Below, piece after piece: positions 10,601 to 21,867 of a stretch of 64,000 nucleotides of DNA. The stretch spans positions 2,277,157 to 2,341,156 of the forward strand of contig NW_019091360.1 of assembly GCF_001949145.1 (NCBI RefSeq), given 5' to 3'. Position 1 is the stretch's first letter. Each line of letters opens with the position of its first letter. Position numbers and translations under genes: made by a program. The stretch comes from Acanthaster planci. Taxonomy: Eukaryota > Echinodermata > Asteroidea > Valvatida > Acanthasteridae. Below the pieces are notes generated by a model. It saw nothing but the letters and a program-made list of their open reading frames with translations, made no database searches and was not told the origin of the DNA.

Positions 10601-13568
10601 AAGGAGAGGTAGCCAGATCCTGCTGCATAGTGTAAAGCGGTGTTACCGTCCTGAAAATTGAACAAATGTCAAACATTATTTAAAGTTTGGCCACAAGAGT
10701 TCTCCTTCAGAATTTGCCAAAAGAATGTCGGCATGATAGTGCATGGTTGGAAATATTCATACACCGTACAAGCAAGTGAATCCAGTACCTTAAATAAGGA
10801 ATGCTTTTGCAGTGTAAATGAAATAGGAAAAAATACCAGCTATATGTATCGCAAGAAGTACATTTTTTCATTCTTTTGAGAAGTGTGACAAGTTGCCCAC
10901 ACATCCATCAGTTAGACATCATGCTTAGGCTGAATTTTCCCAAAACGTCAATAAAAATTCTGCTCTGTTAAGAAAATTTATGGATCTTTTCTTAGCTGCC
11001 CTTCAGCAACAAATATTTACTGCCAAAAACAGTATACGTATACATATTCAAAAAATGATGAAATTTATAATCACGTGGGTAAAAGGATTGGTGGCATATT
11101 ACATGTTCGTACATGTAGTTGATGTGTGTTTTACAGAAGTGTACTTGACATGAGGCATTGATGATAAGTGCACTGCATGGACTCTTTTAAAAATGATGAG
11201 TCAAGGTTACCTGTACATTTTAAGATAATGATTGCATTGCATACATGTAGCACCAAATTACCCAAGGATATCCGTTTTCATCAAACCACAAACTTTAACC
11301 ATTTAAGCTCCCAGGGGAGATACAGCGTACTGCTGCCATATCAGGCACACACGGCTCATCAAACACAACAACCGTCCACAGATTCCCATTAATTCGGTAC
11401 TCTAGGGTGGAGAGAGGCAAGTACGTGTACATGTAGGGGTGAAGTGGTTTGCCCAAGGTCACAGCTCGTGAGTCACAAGATCGAATGACTGAGTCACATG
11501 CATCCCTGTACTCGTCCTCCCCTCCTCCTTCCGCTCCCTTTCCTACCCCTCCCCAACCCCGCCTCAGTTTCTGTAACACTACCAGGACTGGAAACCCAAT
11601 CACGTTTCTCACAATTTCAATTAAATCTGTCATAACAGTCGCTGCCCAATGGACAAAAACACCTAGATGGAAATGTGCGACACACTTAGAACCTGGAAAC
11701 AACCTGTGTTCAGAGCGTCTGGTACGTGTATCTGCCTCAAGCAGAAGCACTCCATCATTGGTTGAAAAAAGCCGCATTGGTCGGGAGCTTTTATTTTGTT
11801 GGTAGCGATGCAACCGTGACAAGTGCATTTCATAGTCGTTTGTGAACCAACTAAGAGCAGTTCAGTACCAAAGGAGCCTTCATTGCTAAGCAAATAGCGC
11901 CCTCTCCTGGTCCAGCTTGAGGCCCATACGTGGCTGGAGAACAGCTTTAACATTTGAACGGTGCGTACTATACCCATTTGAAACATTCTAACCAGAACCA
12001 ACAAAATAAGGGAGAAGTCACCAGAGCCATTTCTGATTAACAGACTCCACAACAGAAACTTTCCACAAGGGAAAACCAATAAGGACCATCAACATTTTCA
12101 CAACCACGATTTCCACATTCATCAGCACATGTCAAACTGAGTGAGGAGTCAAAGTGAGGAGTATAGTCCCGTCAGTCAATTGCAATCCAAACTCTGAAAA
12201 AGAAAAAATTGTGCCGAAGACTCATTTTGTGAGATTCAGTCATATATGCAACCCTGAATATAGACTGCCAAATCTATGCAACCTACCTCATCTTCCGCAT
12301 CAATCTGGATCTGCTCGCGTTCTCCTTCCCCCATGGTGATGCCCCGCCACGATAGCACCAACCGTAGGCATTCCAGCCGCTTCTTCTCTGGCGGCTGCGA
12401 GTAGTAGTACTGCGAGTAGCTGTAGGTGGACGGCGGCCGGATCTGCTCCTCCATGCAGATGCAATGCAGCGCCGTCTGGTTGTCACTGTTGCGCTTGTTG
12501 GGATTGCCGCTGTGCCGCTGCATGAAAATCCTGTGACGAGACAGGTAACAAGAGCTAACAGCAACCTCAAGCCTAACCTTAAAGACTACTCAAAGTCCAC
12601 GGGGCACATTTGGCCAGATTTTGTACACATGCTTAAGGAACAGTTGTTAGGACTCTACAATGTACATGTACATTGTATGTGAGGTTGGATGCCTCTTGAC
12701 AGTATTTTTAAAATTGCAACTGGTTTTTTTTGAAGATTTGGAGAGGTTTCCAGCGAACTGGAGTTCAAGTGGTTATCCTACAAGCTTGTTTTAAAATTTA
12801 TGATAAATGTTGACGCCAAACAAAAAAGCTGTGTCTTGTTACCAAACCCATGCTAGAAAACTGTGCAATATATAGATCTTTTGTTCTAAACATCAAGGAG
12901 AAATGCAACCTTATGGGGTTAAATGCCAAGTCTAATTTTTGGTTGTGTCAGTATCATCATGTACTGGTACATGTACATATTCAAGCTGGGCATAATGGGA
13001 AGCAACTTAAAAAGACAGTAGCTCGTACTCACAATATCTGCTTTCTGAATTCAGACATTCTTTAACCACTAATTAAGCAGTGAATATACGAAGTGCATGT
13101 ACATGTATAACCAGGTTCAATATTTCATCTAACATTGCCACTTGCTACTTTATACATTCTAGCAGCAGAAATTCCTGCCTTGGCCCCCAGTTCTTGGAAA
13201 GCACATCTGCATACTGTGTCAACATGTGCAGTACGGTACATGTTCATGTAAATGTATGTACATGTACATGTATATGCCTGTAATACCAATATAGGCCTGA
13301 CAAGAGGGTTCTAGACATAATATGGCCATCACCTCTACAGGTTTTTATAGCCAACGATGTCAGCTTCAAGATGCACCTACCTAACTAATCTGTGCATTCC
13401 ATGTCGGCTTGCATAGTGCAGCGGCGTGTTGTGGCTGTAATTCTCCCCATAGGACGTGTTGGGGTCAAAGGCTTTCTGGAACTCCACGCTCCCGTGGTAC
13501 AACTCCTCAGCCAGCTTCTCGTCGCCGGCGTGCAGCGCCTTGCGAAACTTGGATGACGTGCTGCCCAT
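1532..13568 (-). CDS. ANKIB1: ANKIB1, RBR E3 ubiquitin ligase, 5' part (12 exons, incomplete at 3' end)
   Basis: Joined exons (minus strand): 13568-13381, 12530-12287, 10650-10594, 8396-8268, 6956-6903, 6304-6187, 5929-5766, 4958-4870, 4154-4010, 3222-3029, 1877-1789, 1662-1532. Every intron is GT..AG and all phases agree, giving 534 codons without a stop. Order of domains: ankyrin repeats (about residues 46-200), UBA-like helices (about 228-275), RING1 (319-369), IBR (408-473), start of RING2 (504-534). This order and the sequence match animal ANKIB1, a relative of Ariadne/HHARI. RBR ligases accept ubiquitin from an E2 on RING1 and pass it through a cysteine in RING2; that cysteine would be C527 in the GCNHM motif. 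The human protein is roughly twice this length, so about half is beyond the left edge. I see no frameshift or premature stop. Substrates are not deducible. Confidence 0.93.
1789..1877 (-). CDS. ANKIB1: ANKIB1 exon 11 (end of IBR)
   Basis: It encodes [19 protein letters not shown] and [13 protein letters not shown] ligands C463, H468 and C473 complete the domain. The acceptor is TTTCTGCAG and the donor GTAAGA; it ends in phase 1. A foldback element begins only 35 nt upstream of this acceptor. Confidence 0.92.
1912..2161. mobile_element. Foldback/MITE-like element with ~65-bp inverted arms (family 1)
   Basis: The left arm begins CCATGGGGCCAATTTCATAG (1912) and the right arm ends CTTGGCCCATGG (2161). 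The arms are near-perfect reverse complements for about 65 bp and carry the palindromic GCTTAAGC motif several times. About 120 bp of unique sequence lies between. There is no coding capacity. A related, 5'-truncated copy lies at about 8840-8988. It lies in ANKIB1 intron 11, ending 34 bp from the exon 11 acceptor. Confidence 0.8.
3029..3222 (-). CDS. ANKIB1: ANKIB1 exon 10 (IBR domain with Pro/Ser-rich insert)
   Basis: It encodes [21 protein letters not shown], then a Pro/Ser/Thr-rich loop, then [15 protein letters not shown] ligands seen: C408, C413, C453, C460. The long loop between the second and third ligands is also present in vertebrate ANKIB1 but its sequence is not conserved. The acceptor is TTTGTAG and the donor GTGAGC; it ends in phase 2, splitting the Trp codon 461. 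Confidence 0.93.
4010..4154 (-). CDS. ANKIB1: ANKIB1 exon 9 (end of RING1)
   Basis: It continues [22 protein letters not shown], supplying the last RING1 ligands C364 and C369. It then encodes [26 protein letters not shown], the conserved segment between RING1 and IBR. The acceptor is TGATCTTAG and the donor GTTAGT; it ends in phase 0. Confidence 0.93.
4870..4958 (-). CDS. ANKIB1: ANKIB1 exon 8 (RING1, first part)
   Basis: It encodes [12 protein letters not shown], then [12 protein letters not shown], giving the RING1 zinc ligands C319, C322, C337, H339, C342 and C345. This RING binds the E2~ubiquitin conjugate in RBR ligases. The acceptor is TTCTTGCAG and the donor GTAAGG; phase 0 in, phase 2 out. 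Confidence 0.93.
5766..5929 (-). CDS. ANKIB1: ANKIB1 exon 7 (end of UBA-like region and linker to RING1)
   Basis: It starts with [14 protein letters not shown], the last UBA-like helix, then CCVRCGV and a low-conservation linker rich in Pro, Glu and Ala up to residue 318. The acceptor is TTAATTCAG and the donor GTAAGT; it ends in phase 0. Vertebrates have a somewhat longer linker, so an undetected small exon between this one and exon 8 is possible, although phases already match. Confidence 0.9.
6187..6304 (-). CDS. ANKIB1: ANKIB1 exon 6 (UBA-like region, residues 225-263)
   Basis: It encodes [18 protein letters not shown] followed by [21 protein letters not shown]. The second part is strongly conserved in ANKIB1 and corresponds to the UBA-like helices found before RING1 in HHARI/Ariadne proteins. 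The acceptor is TTTCAG and the donor GTAGGT; it ends in phase 1. Confidence 0.92.
6903..6956 (-). CDS. ANKIB1: ANKIB1 exon 5 (acidic linker, residues 207-224)
   Basis: A 54-nt phase 0-0 exon encoding [18 protein letters not shown]. Vertebrate ANKIB1 has an acidic linker (EAEEIEAEY) at the same place. The acceptor is CTCCCACAG and the donor GTGAGA. Being a multiple of three, it could be skipped without changing frame. Confidence 0.85.
8268..8396 (-). CDS. ANKIB1: ANKIB1 exon 4 (residues 164-206)
   Basis: It completes the repeat begun in exon 3 ([12 protein letters not shown]) and encodes the following one, which carries the conserved [12 protein letters not shown] motif of the family. It ends with the [10 protein letters not shown] stretch that precedes the acidic linker. 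The acceptor is CGACCAG and the donor GTCAGT; both sides are phase 0. Confidence 0.92.
8570..8601. repeat. Perfect 15-bp hairpin with GA loop
   Basis: Arms 8570-8584 and 8587-8601 are exact reverse complements (CATAACAAGGATTGC and its complement). The motif GCGAGCAATCC is repeated again right after it. It abuts the left end of the hAT-like element at 8588. Confidence 0.75.
8588..9535. mobile_element. hAT-like non-autonomous element with TACTCG-rich subterminal repeats
   Basis: The right end is TACTCGACTACAACACTG, whose complement CAGTGTTGTAGTCGAGTA is typical of hAT termini. Both ends (about 8610-8770 and 9310-9535) consist of degenerate TACTC/GAGTA repeats. The flanks ATTGCGAG (8580-8587) and ATTGTGAG (9536-9543) match 7 of 8 bases and could be the 8-bp target duplication. 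The left terminus is eroded, so its exact position is uncertain. A truncated family 1 foldback copy lies inside. No transposase is visible. Located in ANKIB1 intron 3. Confidence 0.6.
8840..8988 (+). mobile_element. Truncated copy of foldback family 1
   Basis: It aligns with the middle and right arm of the element at 1912-2161: TTTGGTTGGCATGATAATCA near the start, AGCAAATTTTGTGCTTAAGC and GGGCCATG at the end. The left arm is missing. It is nested inside the TACTCG-rich hAT-like element, so it either inserted there or is part of its body. Confidence 0.6.
10594..10650 (-). CDS. ANKIB1: ANKIB1 exon 3 (residues 145-163)
   Basis: A 57-nt exon, phase 0 on both sides, encoding [19 protein letters not shown], the first half of an ankyrin repeat. 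The acceptor is TTTTCAG and the donor GTAAAG. It is too short to stand out as an open frame and was found by looking for the missing repeat between exons 2 and 4. Confidence 0.9.
11734..11923 (+). repeat. Dispersed repeat, copy 1 of 3 (~190 bp)
   Basis: Shared core: GCAGAAGCAC near the start, TTGGTAGCGATG, then GTGCATTTCATAGTCGTTTG, TGAACCA, CCAAAGGAGCC, and CTCTCCTGGTCCAGCTTGAGG at the end. Termini GCCTCAAGC and GCTTGAGGC are a perfect inverted pair. Class unknown: no clear tRNA-type promoter boxes, poly(A) or coding capacity. Confidence 0.75.
12287..12530 (-). CDS. ANKIB1: ANKIB1 exon 2 (residues 63-144)
   Basis: It starts after CACAG at 12535-12531 and ends at a GTAGGT donor. It continues the first ankyrin repeat with the family-typical GNPNKRN stretch and encodes a second repeat (NQTALHCIC). 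This is followed by a Tyr/Ser/Gln-rich insert ([13 protein letters not shown]) before the next helix ([10 protein letters not shown]). The insert is where ANKIB1 proteins differ from each other. The exon is more GC-rich than the surrounding introns. Confidence 0.92.
13381..13568 (-). CDS. ANKIB1: ANKIB1 exon 1 (start codon, residues 1-62)
   Basis: The protein begins [12 protein letters not shown], like the ANKIB1 N-terminus, which also starts with a short MG-K-FRKAL stretch that could be myristoylated at Gly2 (inference). The start is fixed by an in-frame TGA six codons upstream (13584-13586). The first ankyrin repeat begins at the [13 protein letters not shown] segment. The exon ends in phase 2 at a GTAGGT donor (13380-13375). 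A possible splice acceptor lies upstream in the 5' leader, so the transcription start may be far away. Confidence 0.92.
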
Positions 13569-13586
13569 GGCGTGTGACCCCGTTCA

Positions 13587-16500
13587 CCTCAACCTTCCTG
13601 AATAGCCTCTCGGGACTGGCATTCGAAGGCTCTGCTGTCACCACAGCTCAACTCCTAAACCGATGGATTTCTACGTAATCGACCAGGCAATCAAACGTGC
13701 AGAAAACAAATTTGAACTTTTGAATTTCAGTTGTGAATCACAACCCTCACTGGGGGATTTCTTCACAGAAAGACATCAATCAGATGAGCATGTCTGGTTC
13801 TTGAAAAATGTCAACCATGGCATGAGTCACATGTCTATGAGTAACACCGTTCACAGTACACATGTACATGTATTACTCATGTTTCCTAGATCGCCAAAGA
13901 TTCAGTTTACAGAATATTTTATCTCTTTCCAGAAAATATGACCTTCTTCCTTGGTGACCAAAGACTGTTATCTAATACTGCCCGCTGTGATATAACAATT
14001 GGAAGACATGGACGTACATGTACATATACACCATATGCTCTTGTACTCACCCACACGTCTGTGACATTATTAATGAGAAACTAAAGTGACAGCATGGCAC
14101 AGTGTGCACGTATGGCAAAGTACCGCTATACAGTGAAGAATATCAGTGTTCACATTTACACTATGCATTAATTACAGCTGAACGAAATAGCACAAAGAAA
14201 CTAAAAGGTAGAGATGTTATCTCTGCTTCAATGGCAATATAATGCCAGATGTGCTGATTCCAGACTATGGTATACATGTACGTGTATGTATTTGTGCAAA
14301 TTGTATTCAACTGAAAAATAATTTTTTCCAACAGCCTTTTCATTTTCCTCCTCTTAAAATAGGCTTTGAGACTCAAGGAGGTTTTCCAGACAGGAAAATA
14401 TTCTATATATATACATGTATCTACACGCAGACACAGCGCCGCTGGCTGCAACCCCTATACATAAATGGTTTTAGGAAGCCATACCGCATAAAACTTTTGT
14501 GTTATTTATGGTCGTCGCCCAGACAACCACCTGCTAGGAACAGTAATTATTGACCCGGTTGAGTGGAGTCACGCAAAGCCACCGTCTGCTCTTCCATTTC
14601 TTAACATTTTCAATAAACAGGACTACTTGTTACAAATTAACAAACACATCTGCAAATGAGGTGGAAAACATTACTCTTTTGCCAACAGCAGGTATCGGTA
14701 CATGTATGCCTAATTTCACCATCAACACCTCTCCGTGACAATTTATCACCCAACAGATAACCACCTGCTTAACTTGGAAGAAACCATTCGGGAATTTCTT
14801 GGGAAAAAGACGGAACCACAGAAAAGGCAGTCTACTGTTACATGTCCATTATTTCCCAAACAAGTCAGGACAATTTCTTTCTTCTTTTGGTGTAACCACA
14901 GATCTACCATTCTCCAGAATGCTAGTGCCTACCCCTACAGGTGACAAGCTCCTGGCAAACAAGGGTATTGTGCGTTCACGTTCTATTCACCGTACCCATG
15001 AGTCATCCATATGTGCCCAATATGTACCGCGCTGTATACATGTGTACCTATTGGCCAGAAATTTCCAAGTTTTGGGTAAGATGACTAATATTAAATACCA
15101 TGTACGGTTACCGGTACAGCAAGATTATCCGGTTGGGACAAAGATTACTCACGTGCCTTTATCATGCCTTAAGTACATGTACCAGTATACTGCTGGTAAT
15201 ACCATGAAGGAATAAAAACATACCCTGGTCCCCCTCCTCAGATGTAAATTATACACACCAAGAAAATGCAAACCGGTGTAGGAAACAGACTGGAGGAAAT
15301 ACATACATTTGTACAGAGTTATTACACTGCCAAACCTGAACGATAATGGACAGGTCAGTACAAGAACACATGTACATGAAGCTGGCATAATGTACTGTAC
15401 ATGTACTGTATGCAAATGTACAGGACTCTTAGCTAACACCTGTATGCATTGTACATGTTTGTACAAAACTTTGTCACAATACAGTCTGTATACAGTACAC
15501 ACTGCAGAATGCACGAAGATTATGTAACTGTCCAAGCAGGAGATCCTCACATGTATGAAACTGGAGAAATGCCAATACATGTATTGAGAAAACAATGCCC
15601 ATGTTGTTGGTTTTCATTTTGGTTGCAATCTTGATGATCAGCCAATTATCCCATGCGCTCATCAAGCAACGATGGTTTTTCATGTGTGAAGTGAAAAACT
15701 GTGAAATTTTGTTGCGCTCATTTTCCCCAGGCATCCTTTGAGCAATTTGGGAATGTCTACCAGTAGCTCAGGCAATATTTTTTAACACCATTGACATGTG
15801 CAAATCAAACATTTCTGTAGTCGACATGGCTCACCAGGGTGGGCAATTTTTCATTTTGTTAAAAAACAAAATCTGGGTTTTTTAGTTGAATGGAATTTTT
15901 TAATTTTCATCCAAATTGGAAACAATTTGGTTCAATGATGTATTAATCTTCATGATGCATGTGTATTGTTTTTCATTCATTTATATCTTCTGCTACAAAA
16001 TTAGCAAAATTTGGATTTGAATTAAGAAATTTATATCAAGTTTGTGTCCTTCCTCCATAATGTAATTGACTCAATTCACAAACCACCTTGAATATTGTCT
16101 AAACCCAGTGCAATGCATGCAGTATAGCATATACCGGTACATGTATGTACCCACAGAGACAACACTTCCTTCACTTCAGAGACAAGTACATGTATGGTCC
16201 ATGTACCAAGGATAAAGTGCATACCCTACCTGTCTACTGAGCCCTGTTTGTCTGTCCAGGCATATCCTGCTCTTCTTCAGCCCTGTACTGGTGTCTTAAG
16301 AATTTGCCAAGTTTGGAATGTCAGTGTTTTAATTTTTATTAATTTTATGGTTATTTGCATTGTATGTTATTTAATTCAGAGATTTTATCTATTTCTCGTG
16401 GATGCCTGTAAGTGGCGGGTAACTGCTGTTGGTCATCAGAAATAAATAAAATAAATAAAAAATCTGAACTCTAAGTTTCGACAAAATTAGAATTCACAAG

Positions 16501-19500
16501 AGTTGTTAACAGGGTACTTCTACGTGTACTGAATAACTAATGACTGATAAACATGCCATGAACCACATGTACATGTACGTTGATTTTGTTTACATGTATG
16601 TACATGTAAGTGTAGTCTAGGTGCGAAATGCAGGTATTTCTCTTACTGTAATATGTGCAAAAAACACTCTTGTTTTGTTTGTGATCCAGCCCCTTTGTGA
16701 TTAATAGAGCGATGACATATGCTTGATTAAAATCACATTATTAAGAGCACGTTGTTAGTGGTGTTAGTTTCATTGCATACTGACCAACGTTTCTAATTTC
16801 CATTTACAGGTAGGCCTAATATGTGTGTATACTTGTGGAGATAAAAGGTTGATGTACATGCACACTGATACTTTACCAATGTCAAACTCTGATCACATCA
16901 AATCTCCTGTCAAAACTCCTTCACATCAAAGTCTTTCACTGAATCAAAATAACTGATCGAAATCGAAGCAGGTGGATTGAATTGAACAAAAAAATCCTGT
17001 CTGACCCAGATTGTGTGTAATGGACGTGCTCACTCATTATCTGTTCATGAACAGATGAGTATATTCACCAAGTAAAATTAAGGAGACAAAAATTTTTGTG
17101 TGGCCAATCAGGACCAAGTTGTGTGGACATTTCTCTGTTCCCACAACGTTTTCGGTCCCCACATAATACATGAAGACAAACACATGTCCCCACAATTGTG
17201 CAAGGCACAAGTGCACATGAAGGTATAATTGCAGAGGTCACGCATGTACCGCTACCAGCTTGATATGAGCAGAGGAGAACCACAGATGACGAGACACAAA
17301 CCTTATATACTTGGCTTTCACTTCACCTGGAATATTTTACACACTGTTACTGTGGAAAAACCTTTTCTTGTTTAAGATCATTTTTTTAATCAGGTAAGAT
17401 GTATTTAAAAATGTAAATCGTACACATTTTGCTCAGAGACGTGCAGTTACATGTTATTGATGGCAGTACGTGCATATATGCATTTTCAACTGCAACAGAT
17501 CCAACATTTACAAAAGGTTAAGGGATGCAAATTAGGGGTGACATCCAAACAAACGAGCATGGCATTTTAATTTTTCTTGTGATGAGGTTTCTGTCTTATG
17601 TAAAGTTATCAAAGACATGTAACCAGTCGTTTATGCATGTAGTGCAGCCCTACATACGTATATATATCAGTACCAGTCTAACTCCATGGGAAATGCACCC
17701 CACTCAACATTAAGTGATTCCAATAACTGTTAGCCATGAACAGTAAGCGTGAAATGGAAGAAGCATTCAAGTTGATTAAATCGACAATTTCATGGCACAT
17801 GGACACGCTGCGCTAGCCAGCCAAACACATCCGTGGGTGTGGGGTCGGGGAGATAGCAAACAGCATGCAGTGCTAAAAAATGCGAAAGAGCTTAAGTGCA
17901 ACCTTGGCAAAAACACTGCAACAAAAATAGAATCTCAGCCTAAAAAAAAAGACGTCCTGGAAGCCATTAGCAAGGCACAGAGTCCAAAGAGACATTGCCA
18001 AATGCATTTTTACAATCAAAGACACGTGAGGCAAGTCACAAAGTAAAGCTGTTCGCAGTAACCGTCTTCCCTCTTAATGATGCTTAAATGCCAAGATTCT
18101 GTGTACTGAGCACTTTCAATACTCTACTGCATGGTACATGTACAGTACATGTACTTTTGCCGAGCTACCAAATTCATAGGGAAAAAGGCTCTCCACTTTT
18201 TTGCATTCAGAAATCCATTTGTGGATCCCTCCCACTCACTACAGCCCTTTTGCCACCACATTCAGAAAAATTTCATACCCAGCGTTATTTTCAAGATATC
18301 CCATATTGATCTATGGTGATCCTACATGATGTTCAGTACGTTCTTCTAATTCTATTGCCCTATTGCCAACAATGCCATCACTGGTTCAAAATCCTTCTTC
18401 CCCTGCACACTGTACACAAGTATACCGGTACATGTACAGTTCAAACATGCACATGTAACACAGTGAATTTTTGTAAAGGACTCCTCTTTTTTCCTCCATT
18501 TTGCCAAGAATGACTCAGTCTTAGTAAACTGCCAATGCCTGAACTGGATCATGAACTGCAAGGAATCCAACTACCGTTTACCCCCATGATGCATCCTGGG
18601 GTCTGGGGTTGGGGAAAGTCTCTAGGCTTACTGTACGTCTTGCAAACACTTTTTGAACAGTTACCAAATGGCACTGTAGTAATACACGTACATGTAAATG
18701 ACTCATTTGTGATCTCATGAGTGCTACCTGGAGCATGCCTTGGACACATGTTCCCTGTCTCCCAAGTGCTACATTTCGGAACAATTCCCAACTGCCCAAG
18801 TGCTACATTTCAGAACAATTACAAAGTTTCAAAAACAAATTTGGAGTGAGCTGTGGTGACTCATATTTTCACAACCCCACACCAACTGTTGTGTACATGT
18901 TGTATGTATGTACATTGAAAACAGCCGAGATTTTCACAACTAGGAACAAATAACTATGAGTGTGTCAGTGCAGTACTTGCACCTGCATGTCAAACTACAT
19001 GTAAGTCAATGTGTGCCCAAACTTGAGTTATTTTCAACGGAATGTGCAAAATCCCACAATGCCTTTACATCAAAAGAAAACGACAAGGCAAAAACTCTTC
19101 ATCCAAAATGATACTCGGCTATCCTTACAATAGAAAACATAAACAACACGCACATGAACCGGTACACAAAGGTGTGATTATGGTCCTTTTATCTCTTTTG
19201 ATGTGCTATTTATGGTTTGCATCTATGTACATGTATACCACAGTACATGTATCACGGTACACGTCATGCACAGTAGGCCAACACATTGCTCGATCTTTCA
19301 ATCAAAAGGAATCTACTGGACAGCAAATTTCTACACGTAGAGCACTGAACAGTTCTCTTTCATCTTGGTTGGATTCTGTAGAAATTTGCTTTGCTTTGGT
19401 ATGATTATTTTAGGCCAATACATGTACATGTCAGTGTAAACACTATATATGCTTTCCTGAATACCATACTATGAAGAATGATTGTGACATGTACATGTAA

Positions 19501-21867
19501 AGCTTCAAGGTAATATCTGTTAGTCATTCACAGGCAATTACAAACTTATCTTTCCTGATTGATGGACTGTTTGCATGTTAAGACTGGGATTCATGCAGGT
19601 GGTTTTGCGGGCAAAGAAATGACAGGGGAAAGGCATTGTGAACTATATGTACAAGTATGTTCATCGTGATACTCACATCTGGTTATTGTAGTATGCCTGC
19701 ATGTTAACATGTACACCACACGTATTTTTGGAAAGCGTAGATAATAGTATACATATTTTCAGCAAACAAACAAACAGGCATCCATGCCAAACAGAGTAGA
19801 AGGTACATGTACATGTAGCACACGATACGTATCTTCCCAAGTCACATTTACAATGTACGTCATCATGAGCCCTTTGTCATAGAGGCGGTCATGCTCAACT
19901 GCACAGCTACAGCTACATGTACATGTAGTAATCACAACTGCACCCGTAAACACCTGTAATAAAAACAGGACATGTAACTCTCATTCAATGAGGTTTTTGA
20001 CAGTGTCAATTGTTACATGTACAATGTACATGTACGGGTTCCATAAAAATGAGGAGTTTTATTTCCCTGAAGGTGGATTCCAAATTGACATTGTTATACA
20101 TCTTGCAAGGCTGGATACAGAGGTGTGTGTTATTTGAACAGAGTAAATGACCTACTCTAGACGTCATGGCAGGTGTTAAAAGTTTTGGGTGTGACAAGGA
20201 TACCCGTCACAAATTGTGCCCCAACCTCACGGAAAGACCCAACTATAAGTATGCCAATATACTGCCCCAACAACCAGAACATTTGCTTGTATAATAATCA
20301 GAATTATGCATGCATCCATGTGTGCCTCCCACAAACTGTCCCAGTACACCGTACATAGACGGTTCATGATTTACTCTACGTAAAGTGAGATCCATTGCTG
20401 CAAACGGGAGGGATGGGACCATTCACAAACTAGGATGTACATGTACATGCCGTACAGTGCTGATGAAATCTCAGCCTTATTGGCTGAACATGCTCCATAA
20501 ATGATGGATATCCACACCACCTACGGTATTCTGATGATTCAAAAATTTTCCCACGACCTACAAACTGCTGTTTAGACGGAGAACAAACATAAATACATGT
20601 ACTTGTGCGATGCATGCTGTATTTGTACCGGTACAAGTTCAACACGACATCAGAACAAATGGGCTACACTAAACGTAGGGATGCAACTAGGAGAAAAACA
20701 TTCCGCTTTATACTTCTGATAGACAGAACATTGCTCATGTGTCACATACATGTAGCCGTACATGTATCTCCGATTTAAATATGATTTTACAAACACCCAA
20801 GGGAGTTAGGGTTAGGTCCATGTGCATGGTGCGACTGCATCACAAAACAGAGGATCCATCATACTAGTACCAGTATATGGAAGCTCCACCTGTTAATCAC
20901 ATGAACCCATAGGCAATGCAAGGATTTACTGGGGCAGGGATCTACAGACCAGTGCTTTTGTTCCACAGGAAGCTTCCCTGTGGAACAAAGCAACTGCCCT
21001 GCAACAACAAAGCCTCTATTCAGGTGGTGGAGCAATTTATTCAAGATGTATTCAGATGTTCCTTAAAACAAATACTGAATGTTGCATCTATCTATGCAAT
21101 GGAAAGATCTTTGGAAGCAGATGGAAGGTTCCAACCCACTTGAACTTGGCTTTACCAGGCGGAAGGAAAAATTCTGACTGGCTATAAAATCCTTCTTTTG
21201 AATAATGCATTCTACTTCAGTGTTGGCAAAGGCCAAAAAGTTGGCAGCATCAGAATTAAAATGGACTGTTAACATGTACATGTAGCCAAATTTAAGGAAA
21301 GCAAATGTAAATTGACAAGAGTACACTTGTGTGTGTTACAAAGTGTCATTACATGCAAGTGAATTTTAAGTCTGAAACATATATCCATTATTCCATTATA
21401 GTTATACAGTGCCCCTGAGCTGCCTGAAAATGAAGATGCATGTCCATTTTGCTTTCCACTTTTATAAAAATGAACTTTCATCATCTCTTTCCTGCCGTAT
21501 AATGAAGACACTGTTGATTAGGTATTGTTAGACCCTTTCATTATCCAAAACGAACCTCAATCCTTCCAAGTTGATAACTATTTTTTCACAGAACTCAACA
21601 TTTGGGATGTACTGTAATGTGTTGGCACAGTAGTCTGAATGTTTCTAACAATGCATAACGTTGACTCAATGACTGGCTACTACCGGTATACAAACAAACA
21701 AATACCAGAAACAGGAAGGAACTGTCAACCAAAAATCCACGCACAGTCAGTTTCTGCCAAAGATGACATCGCAACTTTGCTTGTGAAAACTGAATAGTAG
21801 CCCTAACAAACCCAAGACAATCCTCAAAAATCCTCCGGGTGGTTTTGGAAGGGTCAGCTCGTACATG
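13587..21867. other. Intergenic, TACATGTA-rich, no gene recognised
   Basis: All open frames here are short and low in complexity, many made of repeated ACATGT codons. Dense TACATGTA/GTACATGTAC clusters occur near 15165-15420, 16540-16610, 18130-18150, 19215-19260 and 19910-20035. A 34-bp unit is present twice at 18761-18820. A 13-bp-arm hairpin lies at 20957-20989. No RNA gene was recognised. Confidence 0.55.
20957..20989. repeat. Hairpin with 13-bp perfect arms
   Basis: TTTGTTCCACAGG (20957-20969) and its exact complement (20977-20989) are separated by AAGCTTC. It could form a strong stem in DNA or RNA. No T-run or gene is next to it. Confidence 0.7.

Larger units (their letters stand above)
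9570..12286. other. ANKIB1 introns 2 and 3, repeat content
   Basis: Apart from exon 3 (10594-10650) this stretch holds no coding sequence. It is rich in TACATGTA palindromes (densest at 10160-10240 and 10430-10560) and carries one copy of the three-copy dispersed repeat (11734-11923). Confidence 0.6.

Noticed and set aside
11295-11828. Open frame of 177 codons on the minus strand
   Set aside because: It runs through one copy of the dispersed repeat and simple intronic sequence; no recognisable protein.
15835-15960. Possible hAT end (CAGGGTGGGCAATTTTTC)
   Set aside because: A matching opposite end and target duplication were not found.
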